64,000 nucleotides of DNA from Dyella choica (GTDB lineage: Bacteria; Pseudomonadota; Gammaproteobacteria; Xanthomonadales; Rhodanobacteraceae): the NCBI RefSeq assembly GCF_003977665.1, contig NZ_RYYV01000002.1, forward strand, positions 389,785 through 453,784, read 5' to 3'. Under the pieces are notes generated by a model. The model saw only the letters and a list, made by a program, of their open reading frames with translations. It searched no databases and was not told the origin of the DNA. A program made the position numbers and the translations under genes. This document shows positions 26,363 to 36,800 of the stretch, in pieces. Numbering within the stretch: position 1 is the first letter of the stretch; each line of letters opens with the position of its first letter.

Positions 26363-26578
26363 TTAGCCGCACGCTCCGTCAAAACTCATGCCCGATATCT
26401 GATTGCCCGGAAGACCCTTGGATGAGTGGATCTTGCCGCAGAATCCGGTGCTAACTTTTTGAACAATCGCCATGCATTCTAGAGACGATTTGTTTGTGAG
26501 GCATTTCATCCGCGGCGGTAATTGTTGCGTGGCATTGCCAAATTGGCCGCAAGGATCAAGCTTGCCATGACCTGCCAT
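26363..26578 (-). CDS. Small Cys-rich ORF or decayed gene upstream of the toxin operon
   Basis: The frame encodes 71 residues with five Cys, ending KIHSSKGLPGNQISGMSFDG ACG (written in two parts). The C-terminal 50 residues look like a real secreted Cys-rich domain, but the N-terminus lacks a signal peptide. A signal-like stretch (MASLILAANLAMP) is encoded at nearly the same place in another frame. This suggests a frameshifted gene whose export signal has been split off. It is also possible that the frame is not translated. It ends next to the alternative GTG start of B subunit 4. Confidence 0.35.
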   Translation of the reverse strand: MAGHGKLDPCGQFGNATQQLPPRMKCLTNKSSLECMAIVQKVSTGFCGKIHSSKGLPGNQISGMSFDGACG

Positions 26579-26634
26579 GCAACCTCATGGTGGCGTCCAT
26601 CGCACTACACCGATCCCGTGCTTTTCCGACATCT

Positions 26635-27321
26635 TCAAGAGGCCGTGTGCGAAACGGCAGGCTCCGAAACGTTGGGCTGCACGCATCGCACGATGGTATC
26701 GGCAATCTGCTTCGCCGCGTTTTTGACGGCTTTTTCCTGATCACGCCCGGCAAGCACTACCTTCGCCGCAATCGCATAAGGATTGAGCATGATGATGGCC
26801 CCGGGCATATGCCCTCCGCTGCCCTCGGCTACGCTCTGCAGCGATTGTCCCGGTTTGGCGAGATCATCGATGGCCACCGCGACCTGCAAGCTGCTATGGC
26901 CGGCGCCAAAGCCGATCATGGCGCGCCGCGCGACATTGCCCTGGTCGACGGAAAGAAATACGCCATGGACATTCCAGCCGGTTTTCGGCAATTCGGCACC
27001 AGGCTGCGTGCGGCGCGCATCGATACCGGCTTTTTTGAGATCTTTGGTCAGCGTTTCCGCCATCAGTGCGCTTATTTCCTGCGCTTGCGCCTGCGGGTCC
27101 TTGTGCCGCCGCAGCAAACCGCCCTGAAGCGCTCCGCCGAGCAAACCACGAGAGGCATTACCGTCCTGTTCCGGCAATGCATCGAGTTCGAAGTTCGAAA
27201 CATACACGACAGGCGCATCCGGCCTGGGCAGCGACGCACTGTCCGTTGCCACGGAGCACGTGCACGCAGCGAATGCGGACCACGCGGCCAGGATGGATAG
27301 ATGGCGGAACCGGATCTTCAT
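26635..27321 (-). CDS. DUF4410 family exported protein
   Basis: The 228-residue protein from ATG 27321 starts MKIRFRHLSILAAWSAFAAC, an export signal with a possible but not canonical lipobox. The body has the DUF4410 plan: VVYVSNFELDALPE, then EISALMAETLTKDLKKAGID, and a Gly-rich GFGAGHSSLQVAV ending in a helix KNAAKQIADTIVRC. DUF4410 proteins are envelope proteins of uncertain role. It is on the toxin strand upstream of the toxin genes, but normal GC and a gap of at least 57 bases suggest an unrelated gene. Confidence 0.8.
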   Translation of the reverse strand: MKIRFRHLSILAAWSAFAACTCSVATDSASLPRPDAPVVYVSNFELDALPEQDGNASRGLLGGALQGGLLRRHKDPQAQAQEISALMAETLTKDLKKAGIDARRTQPGAELPKTGWNVHGVFLSVDQGNVARRAMIGFGAGHSSLQVAVAIDDLAKPGQSLQSVAEGSGGHMPGAIIMLNPYAIAAKVVLAGRDQEKAVKNAAKQIADTIVRCVQPNVSEPAVSHTAS

Positions 27322-27385
27322 GGCTTGCTCCATGCGAAGATGGGACGAGCACCTGACCAGACGCCATCCATCCTGGATGGCTCCC

Positions 27386-27419
27386 AGATCATTTACTCGT
27401 GCAGATCATTTATTCGTGC
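27386..27419. repeat. 17-bp tandem direct repeat in the efflux promoter region
   Basis: AGATCATTTACTCGTGC at 27386-27402 is followed immediately by AGATCATTTATTCGTGC at 27403-27419, with one mismatch. It lies in the 328-base intergenic region between DUF4410 and the metal-efflux operon. A tandem operator for a metal-responsive regulator is possible, as is simple slippage. No other gene or terminator is supported in this gap, apart from a short CCATCC/GGATGG inverted repeat at 27366-27380. Confidence 0.7.
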
Positions 27420-27649
27420 TCATGACTTACTTGGTCCGAGGCTCGACTTAGCAGCATACACCGCACCGCTGGAGCTTTTACTTGAGTAGACACCTAAATG
27501 AGACAAAGCCACGGACCAGTCCGTCGTCCATGTGAATCCCTCGACACGATGACACTGGCATGCTGCGTGTTGACGCCAACTAGGAAGAGCGTGACAGCGA
27601 AGCAAATGAGATTGTCTAACACTTGGCAGTCGACGTAGCATCCCATTTG

Positions 27650-28027
27650 ATGAAGCACGCTTACCCGTCCCTACTGCCTCGCTTGCGCCGCCACCGCGGT
27701 CTGTGGACAGTGGCCGTGATCGTGTTGCTTTTCAAGCTGGTCACCAGTTCCATTTGCCTTGCCGATGCGCCGACGTCTCCATCATTTCGGGAACCTGCAT
27801 CAGTCGTACGAGCGTCGATGACCCAGGCGTCCGTGCCGGCGCACGAAGAATGCCTGCTCGGTGAAGCAGGCGAATGTCACTGCGCATGCGCGGACAATAT
27901 GCCCATACCTGTCAGCATGGCCTGGCTACTGCCTTCCACTGACGTGTCGTTCACACCTGCTGCAATTTCTCCAGGGACGGCTCCGGACCGCACCTGGTCG
28001 CTGCTGCGGCCACCTATCTTCGCCTGA
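27650..28027 (+). CDS. Small membrane-anchored Cys/His protein leading the RND operon
   Basis: The 125-residue protein from ATG 27650 has one N-terminal hydrophobic segment (WTVAVIVLLFKLVTSSICLA). The rest is exported and carries HEECLLGEAGECHCACAD, a His/Cys cluster that could bind metal. Small proteins of this type precede CzcC/CusC genes in several proteobacteria and may sense or buffer the metal, like CzcI. The assignment is by position and motif only. The ATG is preferred to an upstream TTG because it sits before the hydrophobic segment. Confidence 0.65.
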   Translation: MKHAYPSLLPRLRRHRGLWTVAVIVLLFKLVTSSICLADAPTSPSFREPASVVRASMTQASVPAHEECLLGEAGECHCACADNMPIPVSMAWLLPSTDVSFTPAAISPGTAPDRTWSLLRPPIFA

Positions 28028-28098
28028 AGACACCGACTTGCCGTGACGCGGCCTGACGCCGCGCCACGCTTCGTTTCTGGTTTCAGGAGATGGTTTTC

Positions 28099-29394
28099 AT
28101 GGCCTTCTTACGCCGGGCACCTACAGGTGCCGTCTGTTTGCTGTGTGTGTTATTGCCGGTTGTCACGTCCGCGCCCGCGTGCTTTGCATCGACGTCATCG
28201 GCGGCGAGCGGTATCGACACCGCTGCTGCATGGCGAGAACCCGTCCGTGCGCTATGGATGACCAGCCCGGATGTGCAGGCAGCTCGCGCCGACCTGGAGG
28301 CTGCGCGCGCACGCGCTCGTGCGGCAGACCAGCCACTTTACAACCCGGTGTTGGCCATCGATGCGGAAAACGCCGACGTGAACCGGCGTACGGCACAGCT
28401 GAGCCTCACGCTGGATGTGTCAGGCAAGCGTCGCGCACGCACCTCGCGTGACCTGGCGGAATTGCATGTTGCGCAAGCAGCTTACGATATGCAACGTCAA
28501 TCAGTAGCCCAACGTTGGCTCAAAGCCTGTTCTGCCGTGTCATTGGCCACTCGCCAACGCGAGCTTGGCCAGCAGCGAGTTGCACTCATGCAACGCTTCG
28601 ACGACCTGGCTGCCGAACGGCTGAGGTTGGGCGATATCAGCAGCCCTGAACGGGATTTGGCGGGGCTGGCGTTGGGGGAGGCGCAAGTGCATCAAGCTAC
28701 CCTTGCCGGCAACGAGGCCGCGAACCGTGCCGCATTGCTTGCTCTCGCCGTCAACACCCAAGCAATTGCTTCGCCACCCTGGCTGCGCGGCCTTCCGCCC
28801 AGCGAAGCGGACGTGGTGGCTCACGCCGTGGAAGATCTACCCCAGACAGTGCAGGCGCAATCGCGCGCAGCAAGCGCCGAGGCAGCCATTCAGATCGCGC
28901 AGCGCAATCAGATTCCCGATCCCACCGTCAGCCTGACCGGCGGGCGCGTTCGTGCGGGCCCTGTTACCGACCACGTCATCGGCGTCAGCGTGAGCATCCC
29001 TTTGCCCGTGCTCAATAATGGGCGCGCCGAAGTGGATGCTGCCCGCGCGGATGCAGACGCTGCCATCGCCAGCCTGCAAGCCGAACGCCTGCGTGCGCGA
29101 GCCACGCTGCAAGAAGCGCAGGCACGCTACGAAGCGCTACGCCACGCGGCCGCATCGTTCCAGCGCAGCCGTGCCGCGGCATTCCAGCAGCGCACCGTTT
29201 TATTGGAAAAACTTTGGCGCGCGGGCGAAATCAGCACCTCCGATTACCTCGTGCAACTCAAGCAGAGCCTGGATACCGCACTCTCCGGTTTCGAGCTGGA
29301 AAACCAGACCTGGCAGGCCTGGTTCGATTACCTCACTGCCGCGGGCCGTCTGAACGACTGGATCGATGGCCGCGCTCAGGAGACCGCTCCATGA
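28099..29394 (+). CDS. TolC-family outer-membrane factor of heavy-metal RND efflux (CzcC/CusC-like)
   Basis: The 431-residue protein has a signal peptide and the two OEP repeats of long helices. These include VQAARADLEAARARARAADQ and PLYNPVLAIDAENADVNRRT in the first repeat, and PDPTVSLTGGRVRAGPV in the second. It ends with a LEKLWRAGEISTSDYLVQLK helix. The start at 28099 is placed nine bases after AGGAG; the ATG at 28090 is too close to that site. It overlaps the adaptor gene by ATGA. Its role is export of the metal through the outer membrane. Confidence 0.9.
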   Translation: MAFLRRAPTGAVCLLCVLLPVVTSAPACFASTSSAASGIDTAAAWREPVRALWMTSPDVQAARADLEAARARARAADQPLYNPVLAIDAENADVNRRTAQLSLTLDVSGKRRARTSRDLAELHVAQAAYDMQRQSVAQRWLKACSAVSLATRQRELGQQRVALMQRFDDLAAERLRLGDISSPERDLAGLALGEAQVHQATLAGNEAANRAALLALAVNTQAIASPPWLRGLPPSEADVVAHAVEDLPQTVQAQSRAASAEAAIQIAQRNQIPDPTVSLTGGRVRAGPVTDHVIGVSVSIPLPVLNNGRAEVDAARADADAAIASLQAERLRARATLQEAQARYEALRHAAASFQRSRAAAFQQRTVLLEKLWRAGEISTSDYLVQLKQSLDTALSGFELENQTWQAWFDYLTAAGRLNDWIDGRAQETAP

Positions 29395-30479
29395 AGACAT
29401 GGCTTTTTTCGCTTGGCGCCGGTTTATATCTCACGTCGGGCACGTTCGCCTTCGCCAGCGCGCAGTTGGCGCCCTCCACCCTGAAGCTCGACGCAGCAGC
29501 CGTCCAACAAGCCGGCATCGTCATGGCGAAAGCGCAGTTGCGGCCTTTTTCCGACGAGCTGAAGGCACCGGGCGAAGTAAAGATCGACGCCTATACCACT
29601 GTACTGGTATCGCCTCGCATCGACTCGCAAGTCGTGGCACGCAAGACCAGGCTTGGTGATCTCGTCAAAGCCGGCGAGCCGCTCGTCACTCTCTCCAGCG
29701 TAGACGTTGCCGAAACGGAAAGCGCCTTGATCATGGCCGAGCAGGATTGGCAACGCATCGCCGCACTCGGACCGCAAGCGGTTTCGGCGCGCCGCTATAA
29801 CGAGGCCAAGGTGCAACGCGACCAGGCACGCGCCAAGCTGCTCGCCTATGGTTTGTCCGAGGGACAAATCCAGGCGGTGCTGCGCGGCGGGTCGGCCAGG
29901 GCGGACGGCAGCTATGCGTTGTTGTCGCCCGTCGCCGGCCGCATCACGTCGGATGATTTTATCGTCGGCGAACGTATCCAGCCCGGTCGCCCGCTCTTCA
30001 CCATCGTCGATGAAGACACCGTCTGGGTGGACGCGCAATTGCCTCCGGCCGATGCCGGGCAGGTTTCAGCGGGCGACGCGGCGCGCATCCTCGCGCACGA
30101 CACGGCCTTCCCCGGCACCGTATTGCAGCGCTCCCATCAGACCAACGAACGTACCCGTACCTCGTTGGTGCGCATCAAGGTCAACAATGCCAGGGATGCC
30201 CTGCATCCGGGTGAGCTCGTCGACGTGCGTATCGCCGTCGCCGTCGGCAATCAGGTGCTGGCCGTGCCCAGCGAGGCCATCGTGCTGCTGCAAAACCAGC
30301 CCACGGTGTTTGTCGACCAGGGACAGGGGCAGTTCGAACCCGCTCCGGTCGTCACCGGCGAGACGCGCCAGGGGTGGATCGAGATCAAGGATGGCCTGAA
30401 GGTCGGCACGCCGTATGTTCGCGATGGCGCCTTCACCCTCAAGGCACGCTTGTTGCGCTCGCTGCTGGGGGAAGAGTGA
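29391..30479 (+). CDS. Periplasmic adaptor of heavy-metal RND efflux (CzcB/CusB-like)
   Basis: The 362-residue membrane-fusion protein has an N-terminal signal (MKTWLFSLGAGLYLTSGTFA). Its body shows the usual order: a barrel-sandwich start (LKAPGEVKIDAYTTVLVSPR), a helical hairpin (VAETESALIMAEQDWQRIA), the second lipoyl half (YALLSPVAGRITSDDFIVGE) and a β-barrel (TVWVDAQLPPADAGQVSAGD). It has no obvious His-rich N-terminal metal-binding arm, unlike CzcB. Overlaps of four bases upstream and one base downstream (TGATG) show tight coupling. Confidence 0.9.
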   Translation: MKTWLFSLGAGLYLTSGTFAFASAQLAPSTLKLDAAAVQQAGIVMAKAQLRPFSDELKAPGEVKIDAYTTVLVSPRIDSQVVARKTRLGDLVKAGEPLVTLSSVDVAETESALIMAEQDWQRIAALGPQAVSARRYNEAKVQRDQARAKLLAYGLSEGQIQAVLRGGSARADGSYALLSPVAGRITSDDFIVGERIQPGRPLFTIVDEDTVWVDAQLPPADAGQVSAGDAARILAHDTAFPGTVLQRSHQTNERTRTSLVRIKVNNARDALHPGELVDVRIAVAVGNQVLAVPSEAIVLLQNQPTVFVDQGQGQFEPAPVVTGETRQGWIEIKDGLKVGTPYVRDGAFTLKARLLRSLLGEE

Positions 30480-33400
30480 TGCTGGAACGCCTGGTTGAAC
30501 TCTCTCTTCGTTACAAGCTGCTGGTGCTGATCGCCTTTGCAGTAACGGGTTTCCTCGGGCTCAAGGCCTTGCGCCAGCTGCCCATCGACGCCTTTCCAGA
30601 CGTAACGCCGGTCCAGGTCAATGTCTACACCGAAGCCCCGGGGCTGGCCGCAGAAGACGTGGAGCAATTGCTGAGCACACCGGTGGAGTCGGCCTTGGCA
30701 GGCTTGCCCAAAGTGCAGGAAATCCGCTCGGTAAGCCTGTTCGGCTTGTCGTACGTGTCGATCTACTTCGACGACGGCATGGATATCTATTTCGCGCGCC
30801 AGCTGGTCAACGAGCGCCTGCAGCAAGTGGGCGACCGCCTGCCGCAAGGCTACGGAAAACCCGAGATGGGACCGAATACCTCCGGCCTGGGCCAGGTGTT
30901 CTGGTATACCGTGGAGCGTACCGACAACACGCTCAAATCGGTCGAGGGCGAGGCACCCAGCGACAGGGATCTGCGCACCCTGCAAGACTGGACAGTACGC
31001 ATGATCCTGCGCACGGCACCGGGGGTGGACGATGTAACGTCCTGGGGCGGCCAGGAAAAGCAATATCAGCTGCGTATCGATCCGATCAAGCTGATCGCCT
31101 ACCAGCTCGGCTTCAAGGATGTGATCGAGGCCCTGCAGAAGAACAATGCCCAGGTGGGTGGCAGTTTCGTCGATATCGGACGCGAGCAATATCTGGTGCG
31201 CGGCCTGGGCCTGGTACGGAACGCTGCCGACATCGGCGCTATCGTGCTGAAGAGCGAAGGCGGTACACCGATCCATATCCGCGATGTCGCTGCGGTCACC
31301 GAGGCCGACGCCCCGCGCACGGGGGCCATTACTCGTGACGGCAAGGAAGTGGTGCTGGGCCAGGCCTTGGCCCGGATTGGCGAAAATGCGAAGAACGTGG
31401 TCGATGCGGTGAAGGCGAAGCTGGCGACGGTCAAGCAAGCGCTGCCTGTCGGCGCGGTGATCAAGCCGGTGTATGAGCGCACCGATCTGGTCAACGCCGC
31501 CGTGACGACCGCCGTGCGCGCGCTGGTGGAAGGATCCATCCTGGTGACGCTGATCCTGTTGCTGTTCCTGGGCGAATTGCGCAGTGCCATGGTGGTGGTA
31601 GCCGCCTTGCCGCTGGCGATGCTGATCGCCTTCCTCTGCATGGAGCAGGCCGGCCTTTCGGCCAACTTGATGTCACTGGCCGGCTTGGCGATCGGCATTG
31701 GCATGATGGTGGATGGCGCCGTGGTGATGGTGGAGAACGCATTTCGCATCATGGCCGAACGCAAGGCGCATGGCTTGCCGGAAGACCGCACCTCGGCCGT
31801 GCTGGCCGCGGCACGCGAAGTCGCCAATCCGATCGCCTTTGCTGTCCTGATCATCATCGTGGTGTTTCTGCCGCTGTTCAGCCTGCAAGGACTGGAAGGC
31901 AAGATGTTCAAGCCCATGGCCTTCAACATCAGCTTTGCCATGGCCGGCTCGCTGGTGTTGGCGCTGACCTTGGTGCCGGTACTGGCGGCACTGCTGCTCA
32001 AGCCGAAGGAAGAGACCGACACCCGCTTGATGGCTTTTCTCAAGCGCCGCTATGCCATCGCACTGACCTGGTCGCTGGCGCGGCGCAAGACGGTACTCGC
32101 GATTACCGCAGCCACAGGGTTGGCGAGCCTTGCGCTGTTCCCCTTTCTTGGCAAGGAATTCATGCCAACGCTTCAGGAAGGAGCGATCATGTGGCGCATC
32201 ACCTCCATCCCTTCGGCCTCGCTGGAAGAGTCCGTCGACCTTTCCAAGCGCGTGGAAGCGCTGATCAAGCAGGACTTTCCTGAAGTGGATACCACGCTCG
32301 CCATGATCGGCCGCGCCGAGAAGGGCGAAACGGCGGACGTCAACTACATGGAGGTCTACACGCCGCTCAAACCGGACGATCAATGGCGCGCGGGACAAAC
32401 CCTGGACACCATCCGCGTCTCGATGCAAAAGGCATTGAGCGAAGCGCTTCCCACTGCCGTCGTGAGCTACACCCAGCCCATCCAGATGCGGATCGAGGAA
32501 CTGATCTCCGGCGTGCGCGCCACCCTCGCACTCAAGCTCTACGGCAACGACCTGAGTGAACTCGACCAGCTCAGCAGCCGCATCAACCAAGTGCTCGCCC
32601 AGGTGCCAGGCGTCACCGGGCTGTCGCTGGAAGCGAATATCGGCAAACCGCAGATCCGTATCCAGGTCGACCGCGATGCACTCGCCCGCTACGGGCTCAA
32701 CGCTGACGACGTACTCACCGTCGTCAAAAACGGCATCGGTGGCGAACCAGTGTCGAGCCTGCTGGATGGCGTACGGCGTTTCGATATCGCCGTACGGCTG
32801 GATGAGGCGGACAAGGATTCCCTGCAGGCGATCAGGCGCATCCCGATTCGGACGCCCGATGGATCTGTGCTCCAGTTGTCGCAGATCGCCGAAATCACTC
32901 AGGCAGACGGTTATTCTTTCATCCGCCGCGAACAGCTACAGCGCTACGCCGTCATCCAGATGGACGTGCGCGGTCGCGACATCGACGGATTTGTCCGCGA
33001 CGCCAACGCAGCCATCGCTCAAAAGGTGAAATTGCCGGCGGGCTACTACACCCAATGGGGTGGTGCTTTCGAAAACCAGCAACGCGCCTTGAAGCGGCTG
33101 TCGCTGATCATTCCCGCAACGATCCTGTTCATTTTTGTCCTGCTTTACACCGCTTTCCGTTCGGTTAGGCACGCCACGTTGATCCTCGCCAACGTGCCAT
33201 TTGCCAGCATGGGCGGCATAGTCGGGCTGGCCATTACAGGCCAGTATCTTTCGGTTCCTTCAGCCATCGGCTTCATCGCGGTATTTGGCGTTGCGATGCT
33301 CAACGGCATCGTACTCATAAGCTTTCTGAACAAGCAGCGTGAACAAGGGCTTTCGGTTCGCGAGGCCGTCGTCCGTGGCACTGCCCTGCGTTTGCGCCCG

Positions 33401-33610
33401 GTCTTGATGACCGCGAGCGTTGCCATTCTTGGCTTGGTGCCGATGCTGCTGTCCACCGGCGTAGGGGCGGAAACCCAGCGCCCGCTCGCCACGGTGGTGG
33501 TTGGCGGCCTGATCACTTCGACGGTGCTCACGCTGATTTTGCTGCCGATGCTCTACGACTGGATGGAGCAGCACGACCTGAATCGGCGCATTACAGAACG
33601 CTCACCATGA
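30479..33610 (+). CDS. Heavy-metal efflux RND permease (CzcA/CusA family)
   Basis: The 1043-residue inner-membrane proton-coupled pump has twelve predicted membrane segments in the RND pattern. Family signatures are LRQLPIDAFPDVTPVQVNVY near the N-terminus and the TM4 block GMMVDGAVVMVENAFRI, with its acidic residues. The periplasmic region has two large loops, and TM12 lies around VGGLITSTVLTLILLPMLYD. It exports metal cations such as Zn, Co, Cd or Cu/Ag; the sequence alone does not decide which. The start at 30479 matches the family N-terminus (MLERLVELSLRYKLLVLIAF). Confidence 0.93.
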   Translation: MLERLVELSLRYKLLVLIAFAVTGFLGLKALRQLPIDAFPDVTPVQVNVYTEAPGLAAEDVEQLLSTPVESALAGLPKVQEIRSVSLFGLSYVSIYFDDGMDIYFARQLVNERLQQVGDRLPQGYGKPEMGPNTSGLGQVFWYTVERTDNTLKSVEGEAPSDRDLRTLQDWTVRMILRTAPGVDDVTSWGGQEKQYQLRIDPIKLIAYQLGFKDVIEALQKNNAQVGGSFVDIGREQYLVRGLGLVRNAADIGAIVLKSEGGTPIHIRDVAAVTEADAPRTGAITRDGKEVVLGQALARIGENAKNVVDAVKAKLATVKQALPVGAVIKPVYERTDLVNAAVTTAVRALVEGSILVTLILLLFLGELRSAMVVVAALPLAMLIAFLCMEQAGLSANLMSLAGLAIGIGMMVDGAVVMVENAFRIMAERKAHGLPEDRTSAVLAAAREVANPIAFAVLIIIVVFLPLFSLQGLEGKMFKPMAFNISFAMAGSLVLALTLVPVLAALLLKPKEETDTRLMAFLKRRYAIALTWSLARRKTVLAITAATGLASLALFPFLGKEFMPTLQEGAIMWRITSIPSASLEESVDLSKRVEALIKQDFPEVDTTLAMIGRAEKGETADVNYMEVYTPLKPDDQWRAGQTLDTIRVSMQKALSEALPTAVVSYTQPIQMRIEELISGVRATLALKLYGNDLSELDQLSSRINQVLAQVPGVTGLSLEANIGKPQIRIQVDRDALARYGLNADDVLTVVKNGIGGEPVSSLLDGVRRFDIAVRLDEADKDSLQAIRRIPIRTPDGSVLQLSQIAEITQADGYSFIRREQLQRYAVIQMDVRGRDIDGFVRDANAAIAQKVKLPAGYYTQWGGAFENQQRALKRLSLIIPATILFIFVLLYTAFRSVRHATLILANVPFASMGGIVGLAITGQYLSVPSAIGFIAVFGVAMLNGIVLISFLNKQREQGLSVREAVVRGTALRLRPVLMTASVAILGLVPMLLSTGVGAETQRPLATVVVGGLITSTVLTLILLPMLYDWMEQHDLNRRITERSP

Positions 33611-33839
33611 GCAAGATCTGGGTCACCATACTTCGTAGTACGCATTGGTCCCATGTGGATTCCGCGCCGGCCTCCAATGAGGCCGTCCTCTCGTTTCTTT
33701 CCAACCAGGGCAAAAGTGTCCCTGAGAAGGTCGCCACGCCATGCGCGTATGAAAACAGGCCGGCCAAGCCAAGCCCATTTCGCTGCGACGAATTTTGCGA
33801 CGCCCCTTTGCACGCCGTGCGGCTCGCGGCTGGAGCGTC

Positions 33840-36800
33840 TCAATGGCTGGAGCGTGTGGCTGCTGTCAATGCCGAGATCGCTTCCTCCAGCGGCTTCATG
33901 ACGATTTTCGACGTATCTTGCTGCTCCAATTGCGCTTGAATTGCCGTCGCCAACGACACAATGCCCGAAAGCTTGAACAGTCTGGCAACACCGAGAATGC
34001 GGTGCACGGCATTCCAGGCACGCCTCCAGTCCTGGCCATTCATCGCCCGCACCGCCACGTCCAGTTCCTGCTCAAGATCCGTCAGGATGCGGTCGCGCAA
34101 CCATGGCCACTCTTCCGCGGGAATGCTCGCCGGTGGCAGTATGGGAGGCGTCGAAAGTTCGGGCGCACCGAATACTTGCTGCAAAAGCGCGCGAAGCCGG
34201 TCGATCTCCATCGGCTTCAACAGCACCGTATCCGCACCGGCATCCAGGCATGCCTGCTGTTGTGGCTCCATGGCGTTGGCGGTGAGTGCGACCAGACAGA
34301 CCCGCCGTGCCGTGCCCGCTTCACGCGCACGGATGTGGCGGATCAAGGTTTCACCATCCATTTCCGGCATGGCGCAATCGGTGATCACCAGCTGGTAAGC
34401 ATGTTTTTCGTAGGCCTTCCAGGCTTGCATACCATCGTCGGCGGTATCGAATGCCTGCACGCCGAGCGCCTGGAGCTGGCGGGTCAGCAACTCCAGGTTG
34501 AGGGACTGGTCTTCCACCAGAAGGATCGAATGGGCCGGAACGTCCCATGCTTGCCGGGAACCGGATGCTGCCGATGCGACGTGGGTGATCGACCGCCTGG
34601 AGTCACTGTCCGTCGACATTTCCGTGGCGCCGTTCGCGCTCTTGTCGACCGGCAACTCAAGCGTTACTTCCATGCTGGTCCCCTTGCCGACTGCGCTGTG
34701 CAGACTGATGCTTCCACCCATCGCTTCAACCAGCCGCTTGCAGATGGCCAGCCCAAGGCCGGTCCCGCCGTGATGACGAACACCGGCCTGCACAAAAGGC
34801 TCGAACAGGCGTGCCTGTTCTGCCTCATCGATACCGACGCCGGTATCTCGCACGGCGACGGTCAGTCTCTGAGTCAGGGTCAGCGGATCAACGGACAGCG
34901 CTTCCACCGCCACCTCGATGCTGCCGCTATCCGTGAACTTCAGCGCGTTGCCTACGAGGTTCAGCAGCACCTGGGCGAGGCGTTGCCCATCGCCGACATG
35001 GCCGGCCGCCACCAGCGAGCTGACCAGTATGTCGAAACGCAGGCCCTTGCGGCGCATTTCCGGTGCAAACAAGCCAACAACACTGTCAATGACTTCGCGC
35101 AGTGAAAACGGACTGTGCTCGATAGTCAGGCGGCTGGATTGACTCTTCGAAAAATCCAGCACGTCGTTGAGTATCCGCAGCAGCGTAGCCGCGGCGCCGC
35201 GGGCCATGTCGAGCAAGTGCTGGTCATCCGCGTGCATGCGCGATCGGTCCATCAACTCCAGGACGCCGATGACACCGCTCATGGGCGTGCGAATTTCATG
35301 ACTCATGGTGGCCAGGAACACGTCTTTCACGCGTGCAGCCCGTTCGGCTTCCTGCTTGGCGCGGGCCAGCGACTCTGCCTGTAGCTTGAGCTGGGTCACA
35401 TCGCCCAGATAACCGGTATAGATGCAGCCTTCTTCCGTACTCTGATGGCATACGGCTTCGAGTCGAACCCACACTTGGGAACCGTCTTCACGAGCAAGTA
35501 CCAGCTCCTGCTCGACGCAGGTGTGATGTCGCCGGGCGTGAAGCAGCGCCCGCCAAAGACGCCAGCGCGCCGATGGAGACACCGAAGGCAACCAGCGCGG
35601 CGAATTCGACATCAGCTCGTCTTGCGAAAATCCAGTCAGTGTCTCGGCATAAGGGTTGATAAAGACCGGTAAAAAGCCTTTCCCAGGCACATAGCGCACC
35701 TGAAACAGCACGGCCGGCAGCATGTCGGTCAATTCGATCAGCTGCCGTTTCAGCGCGCGCTGCTGCCGCTCCATGGCGCGCAAAGGGGAAACGTCGACTA
35801 GGATGCCCAGCACGGCGCGAGGCCGCTCCTTTTCCTCGCGCACCATCTGCAACCAGTAGATAACGTCATGCAGATCTCCCGAATGGGACCGGTACTGCAG
35901 CTCGCCATGAGCCAGCTTTCCGGTCGAAAGGACTTCTCGCGTGAGCGCTTCCAGCCGGTCGTTACTGGCCGTCTGCATGGGATGGACTTCGCTTGCGGTT
36001 CGGCCGATCAGATCCTTGGCCTGGCGGCCCACGATCTGCTGGAAGGCGGAATTGACCATGACGTAGCGGCCCTGCAGGTCCTTCACGAACACTGGCGTGG
36101 GCAACGTAGCCATCATCGACTCAAGAAAGCGGAGCTGGAATTGAAGCTCTTGCTGCGCCTGGCGGCGCCGATAAATCTCCCTGCGCAGATAGACGATGAT
36201 CAGCCCCAGGACGATGATCGAGACGAAGATCACCAGGCCGATCGGCGTCAATACTTCCCATAAAGTGCGGCGCGGTACGCCATATTCCAGCGACGTCGGC
36301 AGCCAGGTATTTTGAACGCGCTCGCGTTCTTCTTCGGGAATGGCCTTCAGTACCCTGTCCATCAATACGCGCAAGGGTTCGTATTGAGGCGCCAGGCCAA
36401 AGCTCAGCGAGCGGCTATAACCGGTCGCCCCGGATACATAAAGGACGCCAGCATGGCTCTGGCGGATCAGACGCTGTGCAACACCGAGATTGCCGACGAA
36501 CGCATCAACCTGGCCGCGGGCGACCAGCTGCAGACCATCCTGCACGGACTTGACCAGCACGCGCTGGAAGGCGATCGACGTATTCAAGCCAGGAGACGGC
36601 CCGGTTCCGCCGTTGTCGACCTGGGCTACGCGCAGGCCGTCAAGATCATGGATATCCTCGAGCCGGCGTCCGTTTTTGGCCACGATCACTTCGGGATAGT
36701 TGATATAGGCTTGCGTCAGGACAAACGCAGCCGTGAGCTGGCTGGTGTTCGACACCGCCACCAGCACCTCGATCTGCCCATTGTTGGCCATCCCTACCGT

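Noticed and set aside
33607..33939. Plus-strand frame of 110 codons overlapping the RND stop
   Set aside because: It runs into the 3' end of the hybrid kinase gene, has no ribosome site and no domain.
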